64,000 nt of DNA from a virus. Shown here piece by piece: positions 1 through 8,773 of this stretch. How positions within the stretch are numbered: the stretch's first letter is position 1; each line of letters begins with the position of its first letter. The notes beneath the pieces were generated by a model. It was not told the origin of the DNA. It searched no databases and was given only the letters and a program-made list of their open reading frames with translations. The position numbers and the translations under genes were made by a program. The stretch is taken from positions 20,952-84,951 of the IMG/VR virus record IMGVR_UViG_3300023276_000008; one strand, written 5' to 3'.

Positions 1-65
1 AAGTTTTGGGCTATAAATCCGCTAGTGCCAGTTATTAGCACTCGTTTTCCGTTTAGGTCGATCAT
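1..65 (-). CDS. NAD-dependent epimerase/dehydratase, N-terminal fragment (runs off the left edge)
   Basis: Only the first 21 codons are in the window. Read on the minus strand from the ATG at 65 they give MIDLNGKRVLITGTSGFIAQ, a Rossmann-fold dinucleotide-binding start (GTSGFIA in place of GxxGxxG) typical of extended short-chain dehydrogenases that act on nucleotide sugars. The substrate cannot be told. A TTGACC-N17-TAAATT promoter-like pair lies directly upstream, with the -10 box 6 nt before the ATG. With the RmlA/RmlD-like genes at 30894-32439 it suggests a phage sugar-nucleotide pathway. Confidence 0.7.
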   Translation of the reverse strand, partial: MIDLNGKRVLITGTSGFIAQN

Positions 66-71
66 TGAAGA

Positions 72-100
72 AATTTAGCACGATTGCGGGTAATGGTCAA
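72..100 (-). promoter_or_regulatory. Sigma70-like early promoter for the epimerase
   Basis: On the minus strand TTGACC (95-100), 17-nt spacer, TAAATT (72-77), then 6 nt to the ATG at 65. The same bases also read CTAAATT, a degenerate late heptamer, so the class is uncertain. Confidence 0.45.
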
Positions 101-130
101 GTAAATAGTTGTAATTATCTTACAAACCAA

Positions 131-137
131 CTAAATA
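131..137 (+). promoter_or_regulatory. Late promoter, CTAAATA
   Basis: Heptamer 9 nt before the ATG at 147; the spacer is slightly longer than in most copies. Confidence 0.55.
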
Positions 138-146
138 TAAGGGATT

Positions 147-680
147 ATGAGTGATGATATCCTTTCCGAATTTGACGACCTTGATTCTAAAGACCTTGAG
201 AATCCAGAGAATATTGTGAATGTCTTGATGGGTAGTGCAACATTTCCGTCCGATTCAACACCTTCTAGAAAAACTATGAATGTTGAAGACTTGGATGAAT
301 CTGATATTGATGAGTATGTCGTAAAACAAACTGCTACTATTATTGAGAATGTAATGGGTGTTGTTGAAAGTATGTCAGAGAATCCAGATTCATTTACTTA
401 TGATGCAAAGGCACTGGAAGGTTATAATGGTTTAGTTAATGCTGCCACAAGTGCAGTTGCATCTCTTAATAAGATTAAATTGGAGAAATCTAAATTGAAA
501 CAACAAAAAGAACTCAAACAAATTGATATTAATAGTAGAGAGAAAATTGCTCTTAATAGAGAAGAGAATAATAAACAAACTATTAAGTTAACAAGAGAAG
601 AGTTTATTGCATTAATGAGTGATAAAAATGATAATACTGATAATACTGATAATGATAGTATTAAAACAATAGATGTATAA
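147..680 (+). CDS. Possible small terminase subunit (gp16-like), 177 aa
   Basis: An acidic N-terminal third is followed by a helical segment (about residues 55-150) rich in Lys, Gln and Glu, ending with a predicted coiled coil around KQQKELKQIDINSREKIA. This layout, and the run YNGLVNAATSAVASLNKI, resemble small terminase proteins of marine T4-like phages, which form a ring that recognises DNA and regulates gp17. The match is by general pattern only. The large subunit lies 16 kb away on the other strand, whereas in T4 the two genes are adjacent. It could instead be another helical virion protein. A late heptamer precedes the ATG. Confidence 0.4.
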   Translation: MSDDILSEFDDLDSKDLENPENIVNVLMGSATFPSDSTPSRKTMNVEDLDESDIDEYVVKQTATIIENVMGVVESMSENPDSFTYDAKALEGYNGLVNAATSAVASLNKIKLEKSKLKQQKELKQIDINSREKIALNREENNKQTIKLTREEFIALMSDKNDNTDNTDNDSIKTIDV

Positions 681-712
681 TTATATAATATTATTATAAC
701 TATTATACATCT
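671..712. repeat. 10-bp inverted repeat holding two convergent stop codons
   Basis: AGATGTATAA (671-680) and TTATACATCT (703-712) are perfect inverted arms separated by 22 AT-only bases. Each arm contains the last codons and stop of one convergent gene, so both proteins end in Asp-Val. It could be a weak bidirectional terminator, but there is no U-tract. Confidence 0.5.
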
Positions 713-1614
713 AAAGCACCATCAGTAGTATGTATTAAATACTCTTTATTTTCTTCTTCTGTTTCTATTGTAAGCTTGAATGATCTTCTGTCAAGATTAT
801 CTTTCAAAAATCTCAAAATACTGTATTCTAAGTAATTCTCTGACTCCTTTAAAACCTTTATACCCATTGACACTACTGACGTTGACGTGTTATGTTCTTC
901 ATCATATGGGTTATATATCCTATCGTCAAGATATAACCTATATGCCTCATCACCAAGATAACTCTTGACAATATCTAAAATATCGTCCACTATGGCACTA
1001 GATACGTTTTTATAGTATGATACATCAGTAACAGAATAACTTCCATGTGCCTCATCATTAAGTTCTCCTTCAATTTTGTTATATCTTGGGTTCTTATCAA
1101 CCTCATTTAATGTATTATCATAACCAACTTTAGAAAGAATAGATCTCTTATGTACATCAGACACCATCTCTTCTGCATTAACTACCATATCATAAACAGG
1201 CACAGTCATCATCCTAAACATGTCTGGATGTGTTGGGGATAATTGGGGGGAATTTAATACAGGTTCAGTATTTGATTGTGTTCTAGGTGTTCTTGTTACA
1301 GACCCCAGTAATACAGAAGCAGGTTTGAAATACTTACTATCCGTAGTAAGGTCAGCTAATAATTTACCAAATGGACCACTCTGTAGATTGTCCATATAAT
1401 ATTTAATAGTGAATTCGTCTAGATCTTTTCCATCAGACTCAAGCTTCTCAAGAAATTCCTTCAGCTTAGTAATTCCCATCTCATACACCTTCTTAAACTC
1501 AACAATGAATTCAACATCAACATCTTTAACATCCCATGATTTAGGAATATCTAGACGATCCATATCATCTTCAATGCGTACTAAGGCTCTTAATATTTCA
1601 ACTTTATTTCTCAT
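703..1614 (-). CDS. Unknown protein at the end of the baseplate operon, 303 aa
   Basis: No family is recognised. The protein is soluble-looking, mixed charge, with a helical N-terminal third, a proline/threonine-rich linker near residues 105-130 (RTPRTQSNTEPVLNSPQLSP) and an alpha/beta C-terminal half. Its start codon follows the hub-like gene directly (stop and start overlap), with no Shine-Dalgarno, so it is probably translationally coupled to it. The position downstream of gp53- and gp27-like genes suggests a baseplate or hub-associated protein; that is inference from context only. Confidence 0.55.
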   Translation of the reverse strand: MRNKVEILRALVRIEDDMDRLDIPKSWDVKDVDVEFIVEFKKVYEMGITKLKEFLEKLESDGKDLDEFTIKYYMDNLQSGPFGKLLADLTTDSKYFKPASVLLGSVTRTPRTQSNTEPVLNSPQLSPTHPDMFRMMTVPVYDMVVNAEEMVSDVHKRSILSKVGYDNTLNEVDKNPRYNKIEGELNDEAHGSYSVTDVSYYKNVSSAIVDDILDIVKSYLGDEAYRLYLDDRIYNPYDEEHNTSTSVVSMGIKVLKESENYLEYSILRFLKDNLDRRSFKLTIETEEENKEYLIHTTDGALDV

Positions 1615-2957
1615 TATTCTGCGCTATCTGACGGTTTGGATTCGGGGTGGACATATGTTTTCACACCGACTATATCGGTGGCATAGTTATCATTTGAGTA
1701 TGTATGTATTACTTCTGTAAGCAACCATCTACCCAATGCTTTATCATCGAATTTAAATTCCTCTTCACCCTTCTGTGGCACATACGCTGTCGCTCTTGCA
1801 ACATCAAAAAACTTTCCTGATTGTCTAACTGGGTTGCCCTTCTTCGTGAAGTTGCAGTTTATGTTGTGGAAGGTCAATATGTTGTTTATTTCTGACTCAA
1901 CCATTCTCTTACATATAATAAGATCATATGGCATTGTATATGATACGTGGCGTTTCTTAGATTTCTTATTCTCGGAGATAAATCCAGAAACCTCGCCATC
2001 TTGTAGTTTAAATGGTTTCACAAACAATTCTTCCCAATTCTTCTTAATATCATCCAATTTGATAATACCTTGTTCGTGGCTACCCAATACTCTATTATAT
2101 GCATTGATTATCCATTTATGAGTATTCATAATACTCATAAATCCGTGTTGGGGTGTTGATATGTTGAAGTGTAGTAGATCTGAGTCATACTCCATTGCTG
2201 GTGTTGACGATACATCAGGATTCTTACCATACACAAATCCACCTGTACCACCCAACCCACCTTGATCACCCCCCAATGAGAAAGCCTCAATAACATTATC
2301 TTTATTCTTATCAAACAATTCACTTATCTTTGTGAAATTATATACAGACTCTTTTCTATCCCATAATAAAAAACATTTTATATATGTGCTACCCTCTGCA
2401 ACATAATTCTTCTGTAGTATATCTTCCAACAGATCCATATATGTCCAATTTATTGACGGTATGGCAGTGTAGAGTAAGTCGGTCTTCTCAAATGTGCCTT
2501 TGTAATCGGGTAGCAATTCATCAAATAGCTCCTCCAATACTTCACCACAATATCCTGAAAATGTTCGGTTATATGGTATGGTTTCGTTGAATGGTAAAGA
2601 CTTCTTATCAGCCAACACAAATGTCTTAGAGCGCACATCAACATTAGCTGGAGAATATACATTCGACTCATCAAATAGAATGAATGTCTCTTCAATTGTT
2701 TCAGTTATATCCTTCTCGTCAGAAGGTTTCATCATAACACTAAACTCATCTCTTCCATCACCCCTATATGAATATAATGACTCAAACACATAAAACCCAT
2801 CAACAAACTGAACTAATCCAGTCTTGAATGGGTTATACATTGAATCTTTGATAGATAGTGATTTAATTGCCTGATGAGAAACATCTACTTCTCCATCAGG
2901 ACCAGTTAATTTGAATTCAGTATCAAATGCTACTTCATTTATGAAATGTGTTGCCAT
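1614..2957 (-). CDS. 27: Baseplate hub protein, gp27-like, 447 aa
   Basis: The protein begins with FINEVAFDTEFKLTGPDGEVDVSH, a beta-rich hub-type start. It has the mixed beta/alpha composition of T4 gp27, which forms the trimeric hub carrying the gp5 spike (T4 gp27 is 391 aa). The region around FETVLADKK-like text to IPSINWTYMDLLEDIL (about residues 110-180) resembles the tube-domain linker of hub proteins. It overlaps the gp53-like gene by one base (TAATG junction), showing translational coupling. No lysozyme domain is present. The assignment rests on order and general form rather than on a signature motif. Confidence 0.6.
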   Translation of the reverse strand: MATHFINEVAFDTEFKLTGPDGEVDVSHQAIKSLSIKDSMYNPFKTGLVQFVDGFYVFESLYSYRGDGRDEFSVMMKPSDEKDITETIEETFILFDESNVYSPANVDVRSKTFVLADKKSLPFNETIPYNRTFSGYCGEVLEELFDELLPDYKGTFEKTDLLYTAIPSINWTYMDLLEDILQKNYVAEGSTYIKCFLLWDRKESVYNFTKISELFDKNKDNVIEAFSLGGDQGGLGGTGGFVYGKNPDVSSTPAMEYDSDLLHFNISTPQHGFMSIMNTHKWIINAYNRVLGSHEQGIIKLDDIKKNWEELFVKPFKLQDGEVSGFISENKKSKKRHVSYTMPYDLIICKRMVESEINNILTFHNINCNFTKKGNPVRQSGKFFDVARATAYVPQKGEEEFKFDDKALGRWLLTEVIHTYSNDNYATDIVGVKTYVHPESKPSDSAE

Positions 2958-3355
2958 TAAAAATGCTTGTTATCGTATATTGTTTGATTGGTTATATCCG
3001 CATGTATGAGGGATAAATATTCTGGTTTTATATACTTAATTTGTGTGCCCGATTCAATCAAAAAAGGAGCACCCTCAAATTTGTCTACATTACATAGATA
3101 TATTACCCACCAGAGCTTTATATCATTATATAATCTATATGCAATAGTTGGTAGCGCAGTTGGAGCCTTTATTGTTTCCAATTCAATGAATTCCCCATCA
3201 ATATCACCAAAATCCAATTTATTTAATATATTATAAACATTGAATTCTTTATCTTCGATTGAATATTTATACACCTTGAATATTCGATCATAATGCGATA
3301 GGGACACATTATCTATACCATCTACATCGTTTCTAAATTTTCCTACTTCTGTCAT
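2957..3355 (-). CDS. 53: Baseplate wedge protein gp53, 132 aa
   Basis: The segment IAYRLYNDIKLWWVIYLCN (about residues 73-91), followed by a short GTQIKYI element, is the characteristic core of the gp53 family. Gp53 is a small wedge subunit that joins wedges around the hub and ends in a LysM-like module. T4 gp53 is longer (196 aa), so this is a compact form. The start codon overlaps the end of the gp48 gene and the stop overlaps the next start, both without a visible ribosome site. Confidence 0.75.
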   Translation of the reverse strand: MTEVGKFRNDVDGIDNVSLSHYDRIFKVYKYSIEDKEFNVYNILNKLDFGDIDGEFIELETIKAPTALPTIAYRLYNDIKLWWVIYLCNVDKFEGAPFLIESGTQIKYIKPEYLSLIHADITNQTIYDNKHF

Positions 3356-4158
3356 TATTTTATGAGGCTTGAATCTTCTGTTATTAGGGGTGTGAACACC
3401 ATCTGCAATTGATATGCTTCTGGCAATATACCAGAACCTACCATACGCTGAGTACCTAATCCATTAAGCGAAAAGTTACTGCAATATGCCCAAGGAAGAT
3501 CTCTATATCCTGGGATTTTGATCTTACATATTCTACTTGGCTCCATAAATATAGAAGTCTTTCTAGTTGGTTTATTAATTCTTGCTAACTCTCTCACTAA
3601 GTCAATATTTTTATCATATCCTTTAGTTGAGCTAGTGTTTAATAATGTGAATGTCACTGTTATATCACTTGCCTTTTTTCCAAATTGTTGATATTGAGGT
3701 GTCTCTGGATATATAGTTCTACTTTGATCCGATAGACTCTCAAGGGCTGATAGATTTTTTGACCTTACTGCTCCAGCAATTACACCACCAAGTTCTCCCA
3801 TGAATCTAAATTCAGAATGAATATCAGATAACTTATCTCCAATTGCAGCAAGACCTTGCCCATTACCAACATTTCCCATTAAATTATCACTAAATGAATT
3901 TGAATAACTAATGTAGTTTGTGTCAAAGAATGGAAATGTATATGTATCTTCCTTTTCCGTATCATATAGACTATCATAGAAGGCTTTACCTGCTTCTGTG
4001 TTAACACCCTGTTTGATCAGATTCCTAGCCTTTCGAACAACACCCAAATCTTTCATTCGATGAAATTGTATGTGAATTTTGGGACAATCCTTCAGTAGTT
4101 CAGTATCATTAGTATTGATACACCACGGAAAGTCCTTAATTACGTCAACGGTAGCCAT
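3355..4158 (-). CDS. 48: Baseplate tail-tube cap gp48, 267 aa
   Basis: The C-terminal part PWAYCSNFSLNGLGTQRMVG followed by PEAYQLQMVFTPL (about residues 218-258) is the tube-fold signature of gp48, which caps the hub and starts tube polymerisation with gp54. A glycine-rich helical insert lies near residues 95-150. It stands at the head of the 48-53-27 run and has its own late heptamer 5 nt before the ATG. Confidence 0.75.
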   Translation of the reverse strand: MATVDVIKDFPWCINTNDTELLKDCPKIHIQFHRMKDLGVVRKARNLIKQGVNTEAGKAFYDSLYDTEKEDTYTFPFFDTNYISYSNSFSDNLMGNVGNGQGLAAIGDKLSDIHSEFRFMGELGGVIAGAVRSKNLSALESLSDQSRTIYPETPQYQQFGKKASDITVTFTLLNTSSTKGYDKNIDLVRELARINKPTRKTSIFMEPSRICKIKIPGYRDLPWAYCSNFSLNGLGTQRMVGSGILPEAYQLQMVFTPLITEDSSLIK

Positions 4159-4163
4159 ATATT

Positions 4164-4170
4164 TATTTAG
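4164..4170 (-). promoter_or_regulatory. Late promoter, CTAAATA, for gp48
   Basis: CTAAATA on the minus strand, 5 nt before the ATG at 4158. Confidence 0.65.
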
Positions 4171-6038
4171 TAACTGTAAGGGCTGTTGGAATAACTATCT
4201 CTATTATTATTGGCAGCTAATTGAGCCACATTAGATTCCTTTGGTGCTGGGAGAGACATTGGAACAATTGCTGCACCACCACCACTATTTTCTTTTTCTG
4301 CAATTATTTTAGTATATTGTAATAATATATTCATCTGCTCAATTTGCTTCATTAAAATCTTATTGGTTCTTTGTACATGGACTACAGCATTACCACCTTT
4401 AGCACCTTCCATAACTTGTTGAAATGCTCCCCCTGTCTTCATACCAACAACTTCATCTTTATTGCTGAAGGGATATACATTATCTCCTTTAACAATAAAG
4501 TCTTGCATCTCTTTCTTAGGAGTAGCCATCTTAGATATTACATGTGAACCAAACCCACTAACCATTTTTTTAGATAAAAAGTTATTAACCAACATACCAC
4601 CAGCTTTTTTGCCAGCGATGTCGCCAAATACCCCACCTAGAATAGCACCAATGGCGTTACCTGCCACTGGAACCACTGAGCCTAATGCTCCACCCAACAC
4701 AGCACCCAAACCTGCTCCAGCTATACCAGTCACACCCTTAACAACTCTAGTACCTGCTCTCAGATTCAGTTGCTTAGTATCAATTTCGCCATTTGCGTGT
4801 TGTTGCTTTAGTTTCTTTAAATCATTGTGAGTTAATAAGCTTTCAATTAAAGTCCCTATTAATGGCACACGTCTAGCAATACCACCTAAAAGTTTTGATG
4901 GATTTTTTGATACAACACCAAGTGCCTTTTTAAATAATTTCTGCGCAGGACCAAATGCCATCTTTCCAACTGATTTAACACCTTTTACTGCCGCCCCACC
5001 AACTACCTTTATGCCTTTTGCTGCTGTCCCACCAACTGCCTTAGCAGTAGACATAGCTTTACCACCAACTGCCTTAGCAGTAGACATAGCTTTACCACCA
5101 ACTGCCTTAGCAGCGTTCCAAACACCCTTCGCTGGGTTCTTCACAAACTCAACAGCCCTTTTTACAACCTTCTCAGCTTTATCTTTAAGACCTATAATAG
5201 AATCAATAATCCCATTAATAACCTTACCAATACTACCAGTGAGCTTGCCAATAGATTTTACCAATGCTGTTGCAGAAGGTAATTTTCCCAATACTTTGGC
5301 AACCACTGCACCTATCTTCTTACCTAGACTAATAATTTTACCAACAACTTTATTGAAAATACCTTTAATGGTTTTCCATAACGATGCTATCTTCTCTCCT
5401 ATAACTTTGAGATATGGTTTTGCCCATTCTGAGATTCTTCCGAATATTTTGGCAACAAATTTACCAAATCTCTTCATGAATCCCCATATCTTGGTGAATA
5501 CCTTAACTAACACATCCTTAATCTTAGTAAACACTGTTTTAAGTGTACTGGATATAGACTTAGCCATTTTGATAATTGACTTACCAAGTTTACTGTTCTT
5601 AAAGATCTTCCAGACCTTTTTAGCCATTGGTATAATCTTTCCAGATACAGCCATTAATGCAGCTATGATTGAACCAAGACCTAATCCTTGGGCGACATCT
5701 TTCACCACACCACCAACCTTACCACTTCCTTTAGAGGTAGATTTCTTTTTAGTAGTTTTAGCTTTGAGGAATGTATCCTTTTGGGACTTCTTCATCATGT
5801 CCACATATTTTGCAGCAAATATATCCGCAACAACAGCTATATCAGTCTTATCACGACTCGATATGGATTTTCTACCCTTCTTTGTATCAAAGGAACTTCC
5901 CTCACTACTTTTTACAATATTTTTGTCTACAAGTTTAGACCCACCAGAGCTATCTGAGTCTTTATATGCCTCAGACAACTTCTCAGTAGCCTGTGTTTGT
6001 CCTTGCAACACTTCAAGTAATTTAGCAGTAATGTCCAT
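4167..6038 (-). CDS. 29: Probable tail tape-measure protein (gp29-like), 623 aa
   Basis: The protein is long, helical, Lys/Gly/Ala/Val-rich and low in complexity, with many short amphipathic repeats. It contains KAVGGKAMSTA in nearly perfect tandem, and a glycine-rich hydrophobic segment near residues 430-490 (GIAGAGLGAVLGGALGSVVPVAG) that could insert into membrane. The length is close to T4 gp29 (590 aa), which sets tail length and is ejected before the DNA. It sits between hub-assembly genes and gp48, as in T4 (28-29-48-54). Sequence similarity to gp29 itself was not demonstrable by eye. Confidence 0.6.
   Translation of the reverse strand: MDITAKLLEVLQGQTQATEKLSEAYKDSDSSGGSKLVDKNIVKSSEGSSFDTKKGRKSISSRDKTDIAVVADIFAAKYVDMMKKSQKDTFLKAKTTKKKSTSKGSGKVGGVVKDVAQGLGLGSIIAALMAVSGKIIPMAKKVWKIFKNSKLGKSIIKMAKSISSTLKTVFTKIKDVLVKVFTKIWGFMKRFGKFVAKIFGRISEWAKPYLKVIGEKIASLWKTIKGIFNKVVGKIISLGKKIGAVVAKVLGKLPSATALVKSIGKLTGSIGKVINGIIDSIIGLKDKAEKVVKRAVEFVKNPAKGVWNAAKAVGGKAMSTAKAVGGKAMSTAKAVGGTAAKGIKVVGGAAVKGVKSVGKMAFGPAQKLFKKALGVVSKNPSKLLGGIARRVPLIGTLIESLLTHNDLKKLKQQHANGEIDTKQLNLRAGTRVVKGVTGIAGAGLGAVLGGALGSVVPVAGNAIGAILGGVFGDIAGKKAGGMLVNNFLSKKMVSGFGSHVISKMATPKKEMQDFIVKGDNVYPFSNKDEVVGMKTGGAFQQVMEGAKGGNAVVHVQRTNKILMKQIEQMNILLQYTKIIAEKENSGGGAAIVPMSLPAPKESNVAQLAANNNRDSYSNSPYSY
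5029..5113 (-). repeat. 33-bp tandem repeat inside the tape-measure gene
   Basis: About 2.6 copies of a 33-bp unit encode the 11-residue unit KAVGGKAMSTA. An 11-residue (three-turn) period is common in tape-measure proteins; gain or loss of units would alter tail length. Confidence 0.8.
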
Positions 6039-6044
6039 TACTTG

Positions 6045-6051
6045 TATTTAG
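6045..6051 (-). promoter_or_regulatory. Late promoter, CTAAATA, for the tape-measure gene
   Basis: CTAAATA on the minus strand, 6 nt before the ATG at 6038. Confidence 0.65.
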
Positions 6052-6053
6052 TA

Positions 6054-6779
6054 TTAATCCTCTCGTTCGAAGAATAATGTCTCAAAATCAACTAACTTGC
6101 CCTTAACAGTAAGGAGCTTTTCATCATAATCACGAATAGTGGACACAAATTCATGTATATCATCAGTGACAGAGGATGGTAGAGTTTCTATAATTTTCAT
6201 AGTAGTATCAATTGGAATCTCATCGATGATAATATCTTCTCCATTGAATGTGATGCTCTCTACAAATTTAGGTAATTCATATGCTAGAATGATACCAGTA
6301 CATTTACCAATATCATCTTCCCCAACTTTATCAAACTCACGAATGGAAGATTTGTGATATCTAACATCAGTATCTAGTGTGGGAATTCTGAGTTTGATCT
6401 CATATGCATCATATTCGAGAGTTTGTGGTTCAATAACAGCTTTTGAAAAATTATCTCGCAATGCTCCAAGAGTAACTTCCTCGTCTACCTTAAAGTCTGC
6501 CCCCTTCTCAATAAGTTTCATCTGGATTACAATAGGAATCCTATCAAGGATTGTAATATTGCTCGTACTTCCAGTAACATTTTCTTGAATGAGTTTATCA
6601 ACTTCTAACATGAATTTGTTAATAGATGTGATCCCTTCAAGTGTGCTGGTTACAAGAGTCTTCTGCTGTCCAAATGAAATTTGGCTCACCTCTAAGCTAT
6701 CTGAATAATTGCATTCGAATGTGGATGTGGCAACATCTTGCTTGATTGTTGCTAGGAACTGTTTAACTGTATCGCTCAT
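6054..6779 (-). CDS. Baseplate hub assembly protein, gp26/gp51-like, 241 aa
   Basis: An acidic alpha/beta protein with an early segment resembling hub-assembly proteins (SDTVKQFLATIKQDVAT) and central EITFNGE-type text. The size matches T4 gp26 (208 aa) and gp51 (249 aa), which act in building the central hub. The start is taken at the ATG at 6779, 4 nt after the previous stop. An upstream extension to 6818 would overlap the preceding gene by 35 bases and is not supported. Which of the two T4 proteins it corresponds to cannot be decided. Confidence 0.55.
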   Translation of the reverse strand: MSDTVKQFLATIKQDVATSTFECNYSDSLEVSQISFGQQKTLVTSTLEGITSINKFMLEVDKLIQENVTGSTSNITILDRIPIVIQMKLIEKGADFKVDEEVTLGALRDNFSKAVIEPQTLEYDAYEIKLRIPTLDTDVRYHKSSIREFDKVGEDDIGKCTGIILAYELPKFVESITFNGEDIIIDEIPIDTTMKIIETLPSSVTDDIHEFVSTIRDYDEKLLTVKGKLVDFETLFFERED

Positions 6780-6783
6780 AGTA

Positions 6784-7548
6784 TTATATAGTTGAATTGG
6801 TCTGTGTTGCAAGCTCATTTTCCCTATCTGACAGTATAATATCCAATTCTCTTGGAGTTCTAGTCATGACATAATTGGAGTCAGGCATTTGTTTTGATAT
6901 TCCATATACAATGGACGCTAGGCTCTGATAATCATATATATTGAATATTGGTACAATAAATTCAAATATGTCATTTGTATATGGGTTGATTGTTTGGGAC
7001 TCGATTTGAGGGTGATTAAAAACAACACATTTACTCACTTCTTGTGTTATATAATTGTCGATGGATCTGATAACATCTGATGGTATTGCGTCAACTGAGG
7101 TTATATCTTCTCTACCAATCTTCTTGGATTCATTATCTTCTAAATGGATGCTTTCTATAGCATCTCTATATACCTCATCAACATTGTCGCTATATAATGT
7201 ATCTGCTGGTTTGATGGTGTACACATATCCTGAATGGATTATAGTAGTTGAATAGTCATCAGATATGTGTTCCTTTAAATTGTTGAGTATTAACGATATA
7301 AGAACCTTCTTTTGTGTTCCTGTCACTGACACCATGTTGATACTGTGGTCGATGAAATCACTTGCTCCTTTCAACAGGGCATATAACTTCTTCATCTTAG
7401 TATCACATCCAAATAGCTTGTCTTCCAGATACTCTACAATCATTGGATAACAACTATCTTCGTATAGTAGACTAAGGTTCCTACAGTCTGTGAGAGTAAA
7501 TTCCTCCATACCAAATACCTCCCCATTTATAATTGTAACACTCTTCAT
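6784..7548 (-). CDS. Baseplate hub subunit/assembly protein, 254 aa
   Basis: The protein starts MKSVTIINGEVFGMEEFTLTD and has an acidic middle and a C-terminal helical region (IYDYQSLASIVYGISKQMPD). It lies between a tube-fold gene and the gp26/51-like gene, a slot occupied in T4-like phages by hub proteins such as gp51 or gp26. The start is placed at 7548, one base after the preceding stop; the 10-codon extension to 7578 lies inside the upstream gene. No catalytic motif is visible. Confidence 0.5.
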   Translation of the reverse strand: MKSVTIINGEVFGMEEFTLTDCRNLSLLYEDSCYPMIVEYLEDKLFGCDTKMKKLYALLKGASDFIDHSINMVSVTGTQKKVLISLILNNLKEHISDDYSTTIIHSGYVYTIKPADTLYSDNVDEVYRDAIESIHLEDNESKKIGREDITSVDAIPSDVIRSIDNYITQEVSKCVVFNHPQIESQTINPYTNDIFEFIVPIFNIYDYQSLASIVYGISKQMPDSNYVMTRTPRELDIILSDRENELATQTNSTI

Positions 7549-7549
7549 A

Positions 7550-8149
7550 TTAATACACTGAGTAATTTTCGTAACCAAAGGTGACTGATTTTATGCGCAG
7601 TGTGGAATCGTCGGTATCATAGTTCAATGACTGTGCTTCTACAGCATGAGGAAACACTCCTGTGTATTTAAAAGTCTTACGAAGACCTCCATTGGTATTA
7701 TATTGTTTAATAACAACATCTCCTTTGAGATCGTTGTCTGTAATCAACCCCTTGCGTCCAATAGCAATTGTCCATAGTCTAAAATAAGTATCAACAATAT
7801 CTACTTCAGTCTCAATGAAGTTTATAGCTAAACTCATAAATCCAGTACTTCGTTGGGCAAGACCATATCCTGCTAAATATCCACCAGAATTTCCATTTGG
7901 AGATACTTCGAATGCTGATACATCAATTTGTTCTTCTGGTATATTAACAGATTGCGCCAAATACCTAGAACTGGATGACACTGAGCCGCCATTAAACACT
8001 CCAGCTTGTCCATACATAGGAGGGACGAGATTGGATGTAATATTTGGAGCTTTTATAAAGGTGACTTCAAATAATGATTCTAGGGGGATGAAGAAGGATG
8101 GATCATTACTGAATCTATCTAAAAACTGTTGTGCGCTCGGAGTTGACAT
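7550..8149 (-). CDS. Tail-tube-fold protein, gp54-like tube initiator candidate, 199 aa
   Basis: The C-terminal half (VVIKQYNTNGGLRKTFKYTG, then VEAQSLNYDTDDSTLRIKSVTFGYENY) has the beta-strand pattern of the gp19/gp48/gp54 tube superfamily. It sits beside the gp19 gene and upstream of the hub genes, so it may be the tube initiator gp54 or a second tube protein. The start is the ATG at 8149, because a late heptamer lies 6 nt upstream; the TTG at 8152 would be one codon longer. Confidence 0.55.
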   Translation of the reverse strand: MSTPSAQQFLDRFSNDPSFFIPLESLFEVTFIKAPNITSNLVPPMYGQAGVFNGGSVSSSSRYLAQSVNIPEEQIDVSAFEVSPNGNSGGYLAGYGLAQRSTGFMSLAINFIETEVDIVDTYFRLWTIAIGRKGLITDNDLKGDVVIKQYNTNGGLRKTFKYTGVFPHAVEAQSLNYDTDDSTLRIKSVTFGYENYSVY

Positions 8150-8155
8150 CAATTC

Positions 8156-8162
8156 TATTTAG
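8156..8162 (-). promoter_or_regulatory. Late promoter, CTAAATA
   Basis: CTAAATA on the minus strand, 6 nt before the ATG at 8149. Confidence 0.65.
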
Positions 8163-8173
8163 TGGGGCAGTAT

Positions 8174-8212
8174 AAAAAAGGGAAGAGTAATATTGCTATT
8201 ACCCTCCCCTTT
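8174..8212 (-). terminator. Rho-independent terminator after gp19
   Basis: On the minus strand a 15-bp stem with two G-U pairs (AAAGGGGAGGGTAAT against ATTACTCTTCCCTTT) and a 6-base loop is followed by a run of six U. Confidence 0.75.
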
Positions 8213-8235
8213 ATGCATCGCGCTGTGTTAAAATC

Positions 8236-8769
8236 TTATGAAAAGTCTTCGTAGAAGTGATATGCGAATGTACATGGGAAGTTTTTAATCTCACCTGTAC
8301 CATCAGCAATTTGATAATCGATCTCACCTACGTTACGAATACCAACACCGATAAGCTTAATTGTCTCGACAGTAGCTAGTTCTTTATCAATGACCTCTAG
8401 GATCATATAACTATCTCTACCAGCCATACCGTATTCACCAGTTGTTGTTTCGTTATTAAATACTGCTCTTGATGCACCTTCGAGTTTCCTACGAAGATCC
8501 ATTTGTTCATCTACATAGAACTCAATCGTATATGCTTCAGAATTTGGGTATGAGGAAGAACCTGCTACGTTGAAGTTCTGTCCTGCGTAGTTAGCGTTCT
8601 TGTTTGAGATCTCTCTAGCTGGAAGTGCTGCACTTCTTGCATAGATTAGGTCATCTTCTCCAGAGAATGATGCACCTTCGATAACAATTTGCTTTACTCG
8701 AAAGTGGAAATCGCGTGAGAATTGCTTCATGACGGCTTGGTTGAAAAAGTTTTCGATAGTCGTTGCCAT
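8236..8769 (-). CDS. 19: Major tail tube protein gp19, 177 aa
   Basis: Contains the classic T4-type tube features: an N-terminal VMKQFSRDFHFRVKQI segment, then YARSAALPAREISNKNANYAG, then the EFYVDEQMDLRRKLE region, and a C-terminal YHFYEDFS. Length is close to T4 gp19 (163 aa). The protein stacks as hexamers inside the sheath. It has its own late promoter 5 nt before the ATG and a strong terminator, consistent with high late expression as a single-gene unit. A homing endonuclease gene stands immediately upstream. Confidence 0.85.
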   Translation of the reverse strand: MATTIENFFNQAVMKQFSRDFHFRVKQIVIEGASFSGEDDLIYARSAALPAREISNKNANYAGQNFNVAGSSSYPNSEAYTIEFYVDEQMDLRRKLEGASRAVFNNETTTGEYGMAGRDSYMILEVIDKELATVETIKLIGVGIRNVGEIDYQIADGTGEIKNFPCTFAYHFYEDFS

Positions 8770-8773
8770 ACAC

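Noticed and set aside
5011-6051. Long open frame (346 aa) on the plus strand opposite the tape-measure gene
   Set aside because: It is a composition shadow of the Lys/Ala/Gly-rich gene on the other strand: hydrophobic repeats of Pro/Thr/Leu, no promoter, and a full overlap with a well-supported gene.
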